From: Bradyrhizobium stylosanthis | GTDB lineage: Bacteria > Pseudomonadota > Alphaproteobacteria > Rhizobiales > Xanthobacteraceae | NCBI RefSeq assembly: GCF_001641335.1 | Contig: NZ_LVEM01000008.1 | Coordinates: 118,210-182,209, forward strand | Length of the DNA: 64,000 nucleotides | Direction: 5' to 3' | Shown: positions 24,492 through 39,400 of the stretch, piece after piece | How the letters are laid out: each line of letters begins with the position of its first letter | Position numbering within the stretch: the stretch's first letter is position 1 | Translations under genes and position numbers: made by a program | The notes under the pieces: generated by a model | The model's input: only the letters and a program-made list of their open reading frames with translations | The model's database searches: none | What the model was told of the DNA's origin: nothing

Positions 24492-27400
24492 TCAGGCATG
24501 GCCCGCATTATTAATCGACAATGGGCGTACGCGGAGACTCGCGTTCGGATTCCACTGGGCCTTGTCCTGCCCTACGTGGTTCAGGAAGTCGTCGAGCCAC
24601 TCCTGCGAACCGTTCGAAGGTCCTGAGGCGAGATGCTCAACGGCATCGAGACTGTTCTGCCAGTTTATGCTCGTCGTCTCCTTCGCGCTATTGATATTCC
24701 GCGAGGAGTGATGCTCCGGCGAAGAGAGATCATCTTGCTGCACCGTAGAACTCTTCGGGTTGCCACCCGTCAGGCTTGCCGACAGCGCGACGAATGACTT
24801 GCCGAGATCCTCGGCTGTGCCGACGGACCTGTGGACCTCGCCATTCTGCGATGCGCTTGCGATCGGGCTCAGGAGGATGTTCGAGATCAGCGTGATACCG
24901 CTGGGCTCATCCTCCTTGGCGACCGCAGGTACCGGCGGCGCGATCGTGGCCGTTACCGGCCCAAGCGGGATCAGCGTCATCTGCGGCGTGACTTGCGCGG
25001 CAGGCGTGCTCTGCAGCACCGCCGCGGAAGCGGGTGCCGGATGGCCGGCAGGCTCCGGCAGCCGCCTTTCGCCGGCGCGCAGGGTCATCCCGGCCACGTC
25101 GTCGCCGAGATCTTCCGGCATTCCCATCGCATTGCCCATCTCATGGACGAGCGTCGAGAGCAGGTCCATGTGTCCGGCAGCCGGGCTCGACGATGCCGCT
25201 TCGGAGACTTCGCCGGACAGCCTGATCGAGAACTCCCGGTTGTCGCCGGGTGTCGGGTCGACGAACCAACCCCAACCGGCTGCATTGGGATCGAGAACGA
25301 TCGTGTAGCCCGTCGTCGCGCCCAGCAGCTGATCCGGCAGGTCGGCCATCAGCACCGTGACCTGATCGAGGATCAACAGACGCGGGTCGTCCGACCCGAG
25401 CGCGGCGGCCCAAGCCTGCTTCGCAGCGGCGACGATGGCCGCCAGCTGATCGGCCGCAACAACGGCGACGTCCGTTGCCGGAGGCGCCGCGAGCGCAGCC
25501 GCCTGCGGCGTACCGCCGCCGGCATAGGCGATATCGTCACCGCGGATCAGCACGTTGTCGAAGGACGCGTTGCCGTTGCGGGCGTAGAGCCCCAGACCGC
25601 CGTCGTGCACCAGGAAGTTATACTTGAAGCTCAGGACACTCTTGCCGTTCAGCACGACGTTGACGCTATTGCCTACGCTCTCGGACAGGGCGACGAGCAG
25701 ATTGTAGTCGGTCCCGGCCGTGATGGTGGTGCTTGCGACGGCGTCGACGTACCAGGTGCCGTTGCTGCGATGTCCCAGCACGACCTGGTTGGTTCCGGCG
25801 ACGATGCCGGCATAGAGGAAGTCATTGGTCGACGTGTACGCGAAGGTGAGCCCTGCCGACGCACCGGCCTTGCTCGCATTCACCGTTGCCGAGTACTCGA
25901 CATACGACAGCGGCGCCACTGCCAGCGGCCTGGTGGACAAGGCGGCATCGTTCGCCGGCGGCACCGCAAAGTAACGGCCGCTCGTCCCGCTGGTGGTGGT
26001 CCATGTCCCGGTCTGCGCCACGAACTTGTTCGCGACGCCGTCCGAGAGGTCTTCGAGGACCGAGTAAGTGGGCGTGAACGGAAGCCGCTGCACCGAATAG
26101 GTGGTGAAATTGGTCAGGGAGCTGTTGGTCCCAAGACCCAGCATGCCGGTATTGAGCGGGCCGGCAAACGTGTACGACAGCGAATAGCCGTTGAAGGTGA
26201 CCGTCGCGGTCATATAGTTCGCCGCCAACATGAATGCAGTCTGCTTGTTGACGCCGAGTCCCTTGACCGACAGCGTCGCGAGATCCGTCCATCCCGACGC
26301 CGAGCGCTGGCCGATCTCGATCGTGTTGTGAGTGACGTCGATGCCGGCGTACTTGAAATTGTCCGGCGCCTGATAGTCGAAGATCACATAGCTGTTCTGG
26401 TTCGACCCGCCGCTGCCAACCTTCAAGGTCACCGGCACCTCATAATAGGTCGGCAGCCAGGTATCGAGATCGAACAGGCTGATGTTGTCGCCGCTGGCCG
26501 AACTCTGGCTGTTCGAGTACGAGGCGCTGACGACGCTCCACGAGCCGGCGGCCGCGAACATGCCTGTCGGTCCGCCATTGCCCGTGAAGCTCGCGCTCCG
26601 CAGCACGTCGCGCTGCGTGCCCGGGGTGTTGCCGGCCTGCGGATCGGTCGGCGCACCGGTCTGGGCGTGCCAGGCGTCATCCTGCTGCAGTACCAGACCA
26701 AGCTCTCCGGCCGGCTCGCCGTTACGGCCCGGGTTCGGGTCATTGACCTTGGTCGGCACCGGCGGCAGCGCGCCGCTGTTCAGGTCGGAATAACGCGTGG
26801 CATCAACGCCGTCGCTCAGCGATTCCGCATACAGGAAGTGGTGCAGGAACGGCTGCATCGTGCGGCTGACCGTGGCCATGCCGAACTCGGAGAACGGCAC
26901 GAGATAGCTGTTGTACTCGCCGACCCAGTCGATCAACCGGTCGCCGCCCGTGTTGGCGATCAGAACGTCCTTCCCGGCTCCGCCGTAGGCCCGATCCTCA
27001 TAGGTCGGCGCGGTTTCCGGAACGTTGTTGAGCCCGCCTGCCGTCGTCAGGTCATCGTCGGCATTGAGCAGATCGTTGCCCCAGCCGCCATAGGTGTGGT
27101 CGCGACCCGTGCCACCGACGATCCAGTCGTTGCCGTTGTCGCCGAAGATATCGTCGTTGCCGTCGTCGCGGACCGGCCCGTACGTCACGGGCTGGTTGCC
27201 TGGCGTCGTGCCGCCGGGCCGCAGAACGCCCTCGGTCTGGTCGAAGTTCAGGAACCACTCGAGGCCGGTACCCGTGCTGCTGGCAGTCCCGTCCGCATTG
27301 AGGAGAATCTTCCGCATCGGGTTGTTTTCGTCATACAGCGCGAACTCGCCCGTACGGTTCGCGATGTGCGGATGGGTGAACTTGCCGTCGGGATCCACCG

Positions 27401-30400
27401 GATTGAAGCGCAGCGCGTCGCCGGGATTGAACGGATGGCCGTAGTCGGTCTCGGCAGTGCCTGTCAGATCGAGGGTCAGTGGGTTCTGTATCTGCGTAAA
27501 GGAGAGCTTCAGCGCCTCGGCGCCCGAAATTGCATCATCCCCCGACCCGCCATGGATCCAGTCGCTGCCCAGGCCGCCGAAGATGATGTCGTCGCTATGC
27601 GACCTCGTCTTGCCGTCGCTCGCGGCGCCGTTGTTCTTCGTGCTGAGGAGCGCGAAGTCGTCCTTGGTTCCGTTGAAGGTCGTATCCACGCTGAAGGGCG
27701 TCAGGTCAACGGTCTTCTTCAATGCGCCGCTCACGTTGATCGTGTCGGTCTGCATGTTGCCCGGCGTATAGATGTACTCGTTCAGCGCGTTGCCGTTGCT
27801 GTACTTGGGATCGGGATCCGCGGAGAGCAGCGGAGCAATGCCGTTGAGCGGTTCGCCGGCGCTCTTCGTGTACTTGGAGATGTTGGTCGGGTCGGCGCTC
27901 AGGCTGTTGCGGCTGGTATAGATCCGGCCGTCGTCGCCGATGATGCCGTCATCGCCGGTGCCGCCTGAAATCCAGTCGTTGCCGTAACCACCGATGATGT
28001 CATCGTTCTGGCCTTCGCCGTACAGCCAGTCGTTGCCGAGCTCGCCGTAGATGAAGTCGTCGCCGGACTCGCCATGAACTTCGTCGGCAGCGCCGATGTC
28101 GTTCTTAGCAATCGACGGGTTGATGGGATCGGCTCCGTTGACGTCCGGTCCGCCCGGCGAATAGTCGAGCAGCCGCACGGCACGAACCACGATCTTGGCC
28201 ACGTCGTCGTAAGCCGTCCCTTCCGCGGTGCTGGTATCGTAATTGAAGCGCAGGTAGCCGTTGAAGCTCTGCACCGTGGTCGCGATCGCGGTCGTGGTGA
28301 GATCGGCGTTCATCGTGAAGCTGGCGACTGTCCTGAGACCGACCGGATCCGCGACGATACCCTTGACACCGACCAGGCGGATGATGTCGCCGTTATCGCC
28401 GACGATCGCGTCCGAGTCATTCGCGTGACCGCTTGCGCTCGTCGTAATGTTGCCGTTCGCATCGCTTGCGCCGTCACCGGCGCCGTTGCGCGCCACTGCC
28501 ACGCCGGAACCGCCGAAGATCAGGTCCGAGTCGTCCGGGCGCAGGCTCTGGGAAATGTTGAACGTCGGATCCTTGAGGCTGAACATGTCGGAGTTGCCGC
28601 CGACCAGGTCATCCTGGTTCTGGTTGCCAAGCAGCAGGTCGTTTCCGGCGTTACCTTCGATGTAGTCCTGGCCATCGGCCGTGCTGTCGAATGACGGGCG
28701 CAGCAGCAGGCTATTATCCGAGCCGCGGAACAGATTGCCAGCGATATTGGTCCCGGTCTGGTACACCCCGACGCGTCCGCCCAGCTTGTCGTTCGAGCTC
28801 ACGAGCATTGCGCCAAGGTTGTTGTCGACCAGGATGTGCGAGACATAGTCGATCGATCCGTCGCCCTGGGCCGTGTCATTGCCGGACTGACCGAAGATCA
28901 TGTCGTCCTGGGAACCGCCCGCAATGTAGTCATCGCCAAAGGACTTCGAGACGGCCACCGACTTGGTCAGGTCGGGCAGCGTGTCGTACATGGTGACGAG
29001 GTAATCGCCCCATGCGCCGTGTCCGCGCGGATCGACCTGCGGAATGCCGTTGGCGTAATCCAGTCCGGCCGCCTGCGTGTCCGTGCTCAGTGCGGTGCTG
29101 TAGATCTTCGTGCCGCTCAGCGTCTCGAAGCGGAGATTGGAGTAATTGCCGAAGTGACCGGTGCGGTCGAGCGTGACGTTGTCACCGAAGACGAGGTCAC
29201 GATCAGTGCCGCCATCGAGCGCATCGTTGCCGGTGCCGCCGATCAGGACGTCTTCGCCGCCGTTGCCGTAGACGATGTCGTTTCCGCCGTTCTGGCGCGA
29301 CTGGCTGACGATCGCGATGTCACGCGCCGTCGTCTCGATGCGCTGCGGCTTCAGGTCCACCGGCTTGGTGGTATCGCGTGCTCCAGAGACGTCCTGACGC
29401 ACGTCGCCGAGGTCGGCGAAGATGATGTCGTTATAGTCGCCGAATGCGTTGGTGTTGGTCGAGCCTTGCGCGTCGCCGTAGATCAGGTCGTCGCCGGCCT
29501 TGATCGTGTCGACATTGACTGCCCCCGAAGTACCGGCCGCGTTGGCGACCAGCAGCACGCGCCGGATCACGTCTACGTTGATGCCGGAGTCGCCGTAGAT
29601 CTGATCGCCGCCGCGTCCGCCGATGATCATGTCGTTGCCGGAGCCGCCGGCCAGGAAGTCGCTCGCCGCGCTGCCGATGATCGTGTCGTCGCCGCGGCCG
29701 CCATAAGCCGTAATGCCTACGGTCGGCAGACGCCCGTCCGCGATGCCGCCGAACAGACCATGCGCATCGATGACGTCGTTGCCGTCGAACTGATATTGCG
29801 CGGCCAGCGGGAAGACGAAGAAGTCCGCATTCTGGCCGAGCCGATTGCGTTCGACGATCGTGTTGGTTTGCGGAACGTCGCCGTTGAGCATGGCGAGCGC
29901 GCCGGGCCGCAGGTTCGCAAGATAAAGCGTATCGCGCTTCACCGGACCGCCGCTGATGACGACGGACTGGGAACCGCCTGGCGTAACGGCCTTGTCCACG
30001 GTCAGCGTGGTCGCCGTCACATTCAGGACCTTGTAGACTTGGTCGTTGGTTTCGATCGTTGCGCCATAGAGCGCGATCGAGATGGCCTTGTCCGGGGTCA
30101 CGGGCGTCTTGAACCCGTCATCAAGCCAGCTGCCGGTGGCGCGGGTGATGAAATACTGCCCGCTCGAGCTGGAGAATGAGACCTGGTACTGCGTTCCGAT
30201 CACCGCGATCGTGCCCACATCGATGCTGATGCGCGCGGTCTCGAAGGTGCTCGGCGCGGTCGGAATCAACTGCTGGACCGCGGCAAGGGTGAGCTGGGTC
30301 GCGGTGACGCCGGTGATGACGTAATTCGGGCCCCCACCGCCGTCATTGTAAGTTGTGCCGGAGATCGAGATGCTCTGCCCGATCGCAAACTTGTCGGCAA

Positions 30401-33400
30401 TCCAGCTTCCGCCGGCATCGCTGCGGGTGATCGTGTCGCCGCCGCCGCTGCGGGCAAAGACCAGGGACGTGTAGGTCTTGCCGATCGCGATCAGACCTTC
30501 GGGCACGAAGCCCGGATCGAACTGGCCGGAACCGAGCTTGATCGACGCGGTGTTCCACTCCTTGACCGCCTGGGTGGTCGACGTGTTCGAGATGGCCGCA
30601 TAGCCGGGCAGCAGGTTGTTGAGCACGAGGACGTCGGTCGCGGTGGGATGCGCCAGCGGGTCGGACGACTTGAAGCCGTACACGGTACCGACCGAAGCGC
30701 CATTGATCGTTACCAGGCCGTTGACCTTGAAGCCTGCCGTGACCCACGAGGTTCCATCGGCCCTCGTCAGGTTGCCGAACGTATCGTCCGAGACCGAGAC
30801 CGTGTTGAAGCCGGTGTAGGCGGTGCTGACCTGCACCGTGCCGGCCGGCGCGGTGATATTGTCGAACCCGACCAACGGGCTCGACGGGCTCGACAATGTG
30901 AAGGACACATTGTCCATATGCGGCTGCGGCTTGTTGGCGAACTTGCCGAGCGACTGCTGTGTGGCGACGCCGTTGTACCAGACGCCGTCCTGCGACGTGT
31001 CGCCATAGACGACGAGCGGCGCGTCGACATTGACCGTCATCGGCACGGCCGTCTGAAGCGGCAGACCGGCGCCGCTTACCAACAAGGTCTTGAAGTGGCC
31101 GGTATTGCCGACTTGATCGGCGAAACCGGTAACGATGAAGTTGCCATAGAGCGAGATCTTGGCCGGTTCGGTCGCGCCGAAGTCCAGGGTCGGCACCACG
31201 GTGTTGGCCGCCGTCAGCGTCAGCACGGTCGCCGTTACGTTGGCAATCGTGAAGCTGCCGTTGTTGGTCAGGAAGCTGCCGCTGTTGCTCGGGTCGGTGT
31301 TCTTGCTGGTCGTGTCGGTGATGACGATTGTCTGACCAATCGTAAACCCGTCGCTTACCCAGTTGCCGCCGCTGCGCGTGATCGTGTCGCCCGTCGCGCT
31401 GCGCGCGAAGATGACCTGCGGGAAGCTGAACGTGGCGCTGATGGTCACCTGCTGGCCGACCGCAAAAGCGCTGTCGCCGCTGTCGGTGCCATCCCAGGTG
31501 TGCCCGTCGTTGCGGGTCAGGCGATTGGTCGTGCCCGCCGGATCACCTCCGACACCTCCGACCGGTGTGACAGGCGCCGTCACGTCGAAATTGCCGGTCA
31601 CCACCTCGCTGCTACCATTGACATTGATAGTGTCGCCGCCAATGCGGACGATCGCGACCTTCTGCACCGCGGGCAGCGTCGTGAGATCGGCCCCCTGCAG
31701 AGTCAGCTTCGTCGCGGTCGGGTCGTCAGAGACCAGCCAGTAGCCTGACTGACCGCCGATCGTCACGGCCTGTCCGATCGCAAAGCCGTCGCTGATCCAG
31801 TTGCCGCCATCGCTGCGGGAGATCGTGGTCTTGGTCAGCGTAAACGGCGTTGCCGCGCTGGACGAAACGATGTTGCGGCTGCTCACCGCCACCACGCCTG
31901 ACGTCGGCGCCACTGCCCCAAGGGACAGACCATCGAGGATGAGCACGCTGCCGAAGCCCGAAGTCGCCGTCGCGTTGTCGAAGCCGAGCACCGTGCGTGT
32001 GCCGAGGAGCCCGCCGATCGAGAATGCCACCTGCTGTCCGGCCGCAAACCCGAGGCTTGCCCAGGTCAAGCCGTCACTGCGCGTGATGCGATTGAAGCCC
32101 GCTGCACCCGCTACCGATAGGTTCCCAGTCGTCTGGGTGCCGAGGATCTGACCGGTTACGACGGCGAGCTGGTCGATCACCGAGATCGTGCCCAGCTGCT
32201 TGGAGCCGATCGTCAGAGGCGGCGCGCCGGTCGCGGGGAACAACGTCAAGGCGCTGCCCGGCTTGTGGGAGGCGTCCGGTTCGCCGGCCGGCGGATCGCC
32301 GATGGCAATGATCGTGTACGACCCGACGACGCCGCCATCGTTCAGCAGCACCTGCTGACCGACCGCAAAGCCGTCCAGCGCCCACTTCAGGCCATCCGAG
32401 CGCACCAGCTGATACGTGCCGGGTTGCGTGCCCGCATAGGTGTTGAAATAGCCACCGTTGTTGGCGATCAGCTGCAGCGGCGCATTGCCGCCGCCGTGGA
32501 TCGTCGTGAGCCCACCATGCTCGGAGACGAGACCGATCGTGCCGTCGGCATTGTGGTCCGGGCCCGGAATGAGGGTGCTGTTGATGTCGAGCTTGTCGTT
32601 GCCCTGGCCAAGGAAGATGTTCACGACCTCGAGCGTCGAATGGCTGCTGTCGGTCAGGAATACTTGTTTGGTCGGATCGCCAGGGAACTTCGGGTCCTGC
32701 GCCAGCACGATCGAGCCGTAGCTGATGCCGCCGGGATACACGCCGCTCTCGCCGAACGGATGTGCTCCGCCCAGTATCGCCGTGAAGTCGAGCCCCACGT
32801 CGTTCATGTTGAGGCCGGTGAGCGCCGTCGATGTCAGCTTGCCCGTGGCAGCGCCCTGGGTGCCGTCACTATAGACATTGAGCACGTCGATCGACTGCGT
32901 CTCCGGCGGCTGCGGCGGAATGTTGAAGAACGGGCCATTGGCCTCGCCGGGCAGCAGCACGGCCTGCACCAGCGAGCGGTCGGCACTGGTCGTGCCGCCC
33001 TCGACCGCAAGCGGGCCTCTGATGCCGCTCAACGTGTGAGCTGACTTCGGGAAGGCGCGCAGGTTCTCGTGGCCGGGCTGGATGTCGAAATACGGATCCG
33101 CCTGCACCTTGATCGTCGCCTGCGTATACCAGGGATATGTGCCATTGGTCGGATCGAATTCGACCCGTGCAGCCATCTGGACCATGTTGACGTTGATGGG
33201 CGTGCTCGGCAGCAAACCTCCGGGCGGACGGCCGCTATACTTGACCGGTCCGACAACCGTGCCATGCAGGCCGTCGGTCTCCGGATGGTCGGTCAGCACC
33301 ATCTTGTCGAGCTTCCCGGCGTCCGTGCCGGTGATCAGATCGATCTTCACCAGCACCGGGCTGCCGCCGGCCAGATTCGTGATCTGCACCAGCTGGCCTT

Positions 33401-36400
33401 CGAAGAAGCCGCTGTCGAGCCAGCTCGAGCCGTCAGTGCGAACCAGCGTATCGAGCATCTTGCTGATGGCGGCGCCCTTGAGGTCACCCGCCTGCCCGCT
33501 CAGCCCGGTCGTAGCCGTGAGCGTCAGTTGCGTGTCGGTCACGCCGCCCGCAGCGATCGTGAAATCGCCCACGATCGTGCCGTCATTGCGCTGCAGGCGG
33601 ATGATTTCGCCCGCCGCAAAGTTGTCATTGATGAAGCTTCCGATGGCGGACCGCGTGATGACCGCCCCGTTCACCGTGATGTTGCCGGTGAACATCAGGA
33701 ACGCCTCGTCCGCGACGGTATACTTGACCGTCCCGTTGTTATAGACGCCGTTCGACTTGACGGTGGTGATCGAGATGGTCTGGCCGGCCGTGGAGTTGAA
33801 CGTCCCCGACACGCTCGGCAGGACCGCGCCGCCGACGTTGGTCAGCTTGATGAACTGATCGCCCACCGATCCCTTGGCGGCATCGATCTTGTAGGTGCCG
33901 TCCACGCCACCCGGGCCGGTGCCGGTGATCGTGATGGTCTGCCCCGGCAGGAAGCCGTCGGCGATGAAGCTGCCGAGCTCGGAGCCCGGGGCGCGCTTGA
34001 TCATCCACACGCTGGTGGACGGATCCTGGCCGACCGAGATGTTGCCCTTGGTGAACAGGGTCAGGGTCTGGGTAAAGCCGGTCTGCTTCAGGGTGATCTG
34101 GGCGCCGTCCGGGATGATGTCGGTCTGTCCGTCGGTGATCACGTCGACATTGACCGTGGTCAGCGGCACCTTCGTCAGGCGCATCGTGTAGGTGTCGGGG
34201 TCGCCGGGCCCCTGGGTGGCCGTGCCGGCGCTCACCAACGTGGCGCCGCCGCTCTCGAGCGTGAAGAGGCCCGCTGCGCCGTCGTCGAAGACCTGGGCGT
34301 CGATGTTCTGGGTGATACCCGAGCCATTGATGCGGAACTTCACAGGCAGCAATGCCGTGGGATTCTCGACGGCCGGAATCACCGTCAGCCGCGTGGTCAG
34401 CGTCAGGATCTTGCCGGTCACGTCCACGCTCTTGATGACGAACAAGGCGTTGTTGGTGAGGCCGCCTGCGATGGTCTGCGTGCCGGAGATGATGATGTTC
34501 TGGCCCGCCTTGTACCCATCGGTGATCCAGCTGCCCGTGTCACGGGTGATGGTATCGCCGGTGGCATGCTGCGCGAACGTCAGCTGGACACCCGAATAAT
34601 TGATGCCCACAGCGGCATTCTTATAGGCGGTATCCGTCGTCGCGTGCCCGGCAATCGTGTCGACCACGGCCGCCGTAATCGTCGTGTCGTGCGGATCCTC
34701 GGTGGGCAGACGCTGTATCGCATGCGTCGTCACGATGACCGGCGTGGTGTCGCCAGGTCCGAAGGTGATGTAGTAGACGCCGTCCTGGTCGGGCAGCGCA
34801 GCCTGAACAACGTGGAATCGGGCATCCGTGGAGCTCAGCGAAACGCGGAGGTCCTTCGGCACGCTCGGATCGAGATACTGCGGATTGATCGCCACCTGAA
34901 CGGTGCCGGTCGGCGGGGTTGCAAGCTCGACCGCGAAATAGTCATCCACCGAGGTGATCGGCGGCGGATCGACCGGAGCGGTCGTGCCCTCGAGCACCTT
35001 GGTCACGCCGTCCACCGGCCGGCCATAGCCCGGATATTTCACGAAGTCCGGCACCGTGACCGTGGCATCGAGCTGCGTCACCTTGACGGCGGGCTGGTCG
35101 TTGTCGTGGATCGTGACCTCGACGTTGCGCACGATCGCGTGGTCGAAGGTCGGATCGGTGCTCAGCACCGTATGGCTGATCGCAACGGTCCGGTCGCCTT
35201 CGGCGAGCTGATCGTCGACCGCCATGACGTGAACATACTGTTCCGTGTCCCAATTGCTGCTGTCGAACACGAGCACGATGGCACGCGCCGGCACGTGGAT
35301 CAGCGTGCCGTTGAGCACGACGTCGCGCGCATAGGCTGCCGGCGTCAACAGGCCGGCCTTGTCCTTGTCGCCCATGGCAAGCGGGTTGCCGGACGCCAGC
35401 AGGATGCTGTCGCCAAGTCCCAGCGTGTCGATGATGTCGCCGGAGGCGATCGCACCGGCCGCGACATGCTCCTCCTCCGGGTTCATCGCGGCCGAGATCG
35501 TGATGTAGACGGATGTTCCGACGACGGGGATGTGCCCGAGGCGAATGCCGTAGACGTCGTCGGCAGGATTGCCGCTGATCAGCTTACCTTCCGTCACGTC
35601 GGTGATGCTCGGGCTCAGATCGTGCGGAACGTTCTCGTCGATGATCACCTGCCCCTGGTCGGGACGCGAAACGCTGAGCGAGATGCCGTCGGGAACGACC
35701 GGCTTGTATGCGCCATCGTCGGTCGAGATGCGGTGATTGATGGTCGAGCTCGTGCCGTTGATGTCGCGCGACACCACGTCACCGGCCACGTCGCCCGCGA
35801 CATTGATGGCATCGTTGCCCAATCCGCCGATGACGCGGACGGCCATGCCGGGCGGCGTGCTCAGCACATCGATAGTGTCGTCGCCTTCGAGAGCATCGAC
35901 CTCGAGCACCTCGATGTTCTTGTAGGTGACGGTCAGACCGGCGCCGAAGATGCCCTTTTCGGTCACGACGATATGGTCGGCGAACTCGGTACCGAGGATC
36001 ACCAGCTTGTCGAAGCCCGAGCCGCCATCGACCGAAACCGGTGCATTGATGTTGTATTCCACCTGGTTGCTGCCGGCGCCGGTGCGGATCGCAGTCTCGG
36101 CCGCGGTCGAGAAGCCCTTGGTCAACTTCGGCATCGCGATCTGCTGCACAGGATCGAGCCAGACGATGTCGCCGCTGGTGGGATCGGTCTGGGCGAGCGC
36201 GAACGCGCGGACCGTGAAGAGGTCGTTGCCGTCGTCGCCTTCGAGACGCAGCACCGCCTGGTTGCTGTAGACCGTGAACGTGTCGTCGCCGCTGCCGCCC
36301 TCGGCAACCAGCGGAGAGGTAGCACCGGCGGACAGCCAGCCGCGTGTCGTTGCAACCGTGCCGTAGATGCTCTGCGGGGTGAGCGAGTTCGGAAGCTGCG

Positions 36401-39400
36401 GGAACAGGTCCGCGGCAGTGACGATCGATCCGCCCAGCGTGTTGCCGAGTGGTCCCGCCGAATGCGTGCTGGCATCGCGCTGATAGCCGTAGATCTGTCC
36501 AATCTGGAAGGTGTCGTTGGCGGCACCGCCGTCCAGGGTGGTGGTCGTGGCATCGTCGTCGACCGCGAAGTAGTCGTTGCCGCCCTGCCCGAACACCATC
36601 AGCCGGCCGTTGACCGAACTGTCGTAGTTGATGCGCTGGACAGATTCCGAGCGCACGCTTCCGTCGGCCGGTTGGTCAGAGGCCTGCGCCTGCGTGAGGG
36701 CCGTACCGGGCTTGGTCGGATCAAAGTCGAGCACGGCGACGAAGGCCGACTCGTTCGCGTAGAGCTGCGGACGGGATCCGGTCTCGCGCGGAATGTCGGT
36801 CGTGCGGCGGAGCAGGAAGATGTCGTCGAACGCCTTGCCCGCGCCGATGAAGTTCGGATCGATATTGTCCTTGCCGTAGACAGAGAGGTTGTTGACGCCG
36901 TCCGTCGGCCCGCCGCTGTCGAGCACGTTGATGACGTAGTTGCGATTGTAGAGGTCGACCGGATTTCCCTGCGCATCCGTCTTTCCCTGCGTACCTGTCG
37001 TATTGATGACATAGGTATCGGTGCCGGCCTGGCCGTCGAGGGTCAGCGTGTCGCTCGACGCCGTCGCCGCAGCGGTCTGGGTGTACACCATCGACTGGAG
37101 CTCGTTGACCACGAAGAAGTCTTCGCTGTCGCCGGTCGGGGCAAACGGATTGAGCCTGGTATTCTTGATCTTGACGTTGACGTTCGTGGCCGTCGAGACG
37201 ACCCGGGCGGAGCTCAGGGTCAGCACGGTGGCCGCCGCCGAAATGCCCGTAACGGTATAGACGCGATTGTTGGCAATCGGATTGTTGACGTCGTCGGAAT
37301 CAACCGTGATGACATCACCGATCGCGAAGCCGGCGAAGGTGCCGCCATCCGTACGCGTGATGGTGTCGCCATTGGGATCCGGCGCAAACGTCACCTTCGC
37401 GTCGATCCCGGCCGTCGTCGTGGTCGGCGTGTTGCTGCCATAGGCGCGCGTATTGCCGCCGGAATAGAACGACATCAGGCGAGCCGGTCCGAGCAAGCCG
37501 GTCGGAATGGTCTGGCCCTGTCCGCCCGGAATTTGCGAGGACGGCGTGCCGCTCAGGCCACCAAGCCACGTCTCGTCGAAGAAGATCTGGTCGGTATCGG
37601 CATTGCCGAAGATCCGGGTGAGATATCCGCTCGCGGTCGGGCCGTGCGCGATGACGCCGCGCAGGTGCATGACGGTGCCGTACTTCGGCGAATCGTCCGG
37701 CGTATCGCTGTCGAACTGCGCCACGCCGCTGGAGAGTTCGCCGGTTCGGCGGAAATCGCCGTAGATGTCGACGTTCTTGGCGGCGAGGATCTGCGAATTG
37801 ACTTCCGTCGTCACGTTATCCGCGACGCGCAGCAGAATCGACCCGTTGGGCGTGTTGACGAGACCATGCGCCATGGCCTCCGGCGCGTTCTCGAGGAACA
37901 GCACGCTCCCCGAATTCAGCAGGTGCAGGTCTTCGCCCTGCACGGCGCTCTCGCGCACCGTAAAGCGGATATTGCCATTGATGTCGCCGTCGCCGCCGGC
38001 GATCCCCAAGGCCTGCAGCAGCACGACCTCGGCATTGCGGGCGTAGAACGTCCCGACCGCCGTCGTCGGCAAGGCTTCACTGAGATCGATGCTGCCGGTC
38101 GCCCGTGCGCCGATCGTACCATAGCCGTAGGCCTGCGAATCGATCTCGAGGTCGTTGCCGCCGTTCGCATTGCCGATATTGCCGCCCTCGGCGAACAGAT
38201 TGATGGTATTGCCGATGACGTTGGCGGTGTCGCCGCCGAGGCCACCGTTGCGTGCATCGACGATCGAGCCGGGATCCGTGGCGAGTGTCACGTCGCCCTT
38301 GGTCTGGACCAGCTTGACTTCGAGATCGTCGATCTCCTTGTCGAAGGCATCCGTGTGCAGTGCACCAGCGCTGCCGAGCAGACCCAGGGACTCGGTACCT
38401 CGGACCACTTCGGTGATGAAAACGCCCTGCGTATCGTTCTTGCTGGCGACCGCGATGTCGTTGGCGGTCAGCACGCCGAGGCCCGCGCCCGTTCCATAGA
38501 GCTCGTCAACGTTGATCTCGAGGAAGTTGTCAGTGGTTCCGATGCCGCCCGTGCCGGACTTGTCGCTGGCCGTGCCGGTGATGCCGCTGTCGCCCGCGGT
38601 CATGGTGATATTGACGGCGGTGACGTCGGCCTCGAAGCCGATGCCGTCGTTCAGCGCATCGATGATCTTCCTGGGCGAATGCAGCGTCACGTCGTTCGCG
38701 GTCGACATGATGCGGCCGACGCGCACATCGTCCGTCTTTTCGGCGAGGTCGATCCAGCCGTTGGTCAGCACATCGACATGATGGCTATCGCTCGACGACG
38801 GCGCACCGCCGCCGACGATCTCGGTGATCGCCTTGACGTTGATGATCTTGCCGTCGCCAGCGGTCGGCTGCGCGGCTGTGAGAATGATGTTGCTGTTCGA
38901 CTGGATTCCGGGCCTGTACAGATTGCCGTCCGTATCGAAGGCGCGCACGTCGTACGTGCTGTTGATCGTGTTGTTGGGCGCCAGCGTGGCGAACGCACCG
39001 ACGTTCTCCGGCACCGGCGAGCCGATCGGCTGGTTGAAGAACGTATTGTAGATCTCACCGTTCGGATTCGGGTGCGCCTTGTACCGCACCTCGACGCCGC
39101 CACTATTCGGAACCCCCGTCTCCTCGACGCTGGGCTGCATGATGATGTTGGTCGTGCCGCCGGTGACCACGGCGTCGATATGGACGCGGTAGTCGGTGAC
39201 CGTGTCGTCGCGCAGCCGGCCGAGCACGTCGAGATTGGCATCGCCCGCGGCCTTGACCGTGAAGCGCTGGGCAGGCGTCAGCGAATGACTGGTCGTCAGC
39301 GTCGATGTGCTCGGGTCAAGCGTCAGCGCCAGTCCCGGATTGGACAGGGACGCAAGCTTGATCGAGAGATCGCCCGGCGACGTGATGACGACGTAGTATT

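Noticed and set aside
25040..25200. Active zinc peptidase domain in the giant protein
   Set aside because: The second histidine of HExxH is Asn (HEMGN), so a catalytic metal site is unlikely; kept only as a degenerate motif.
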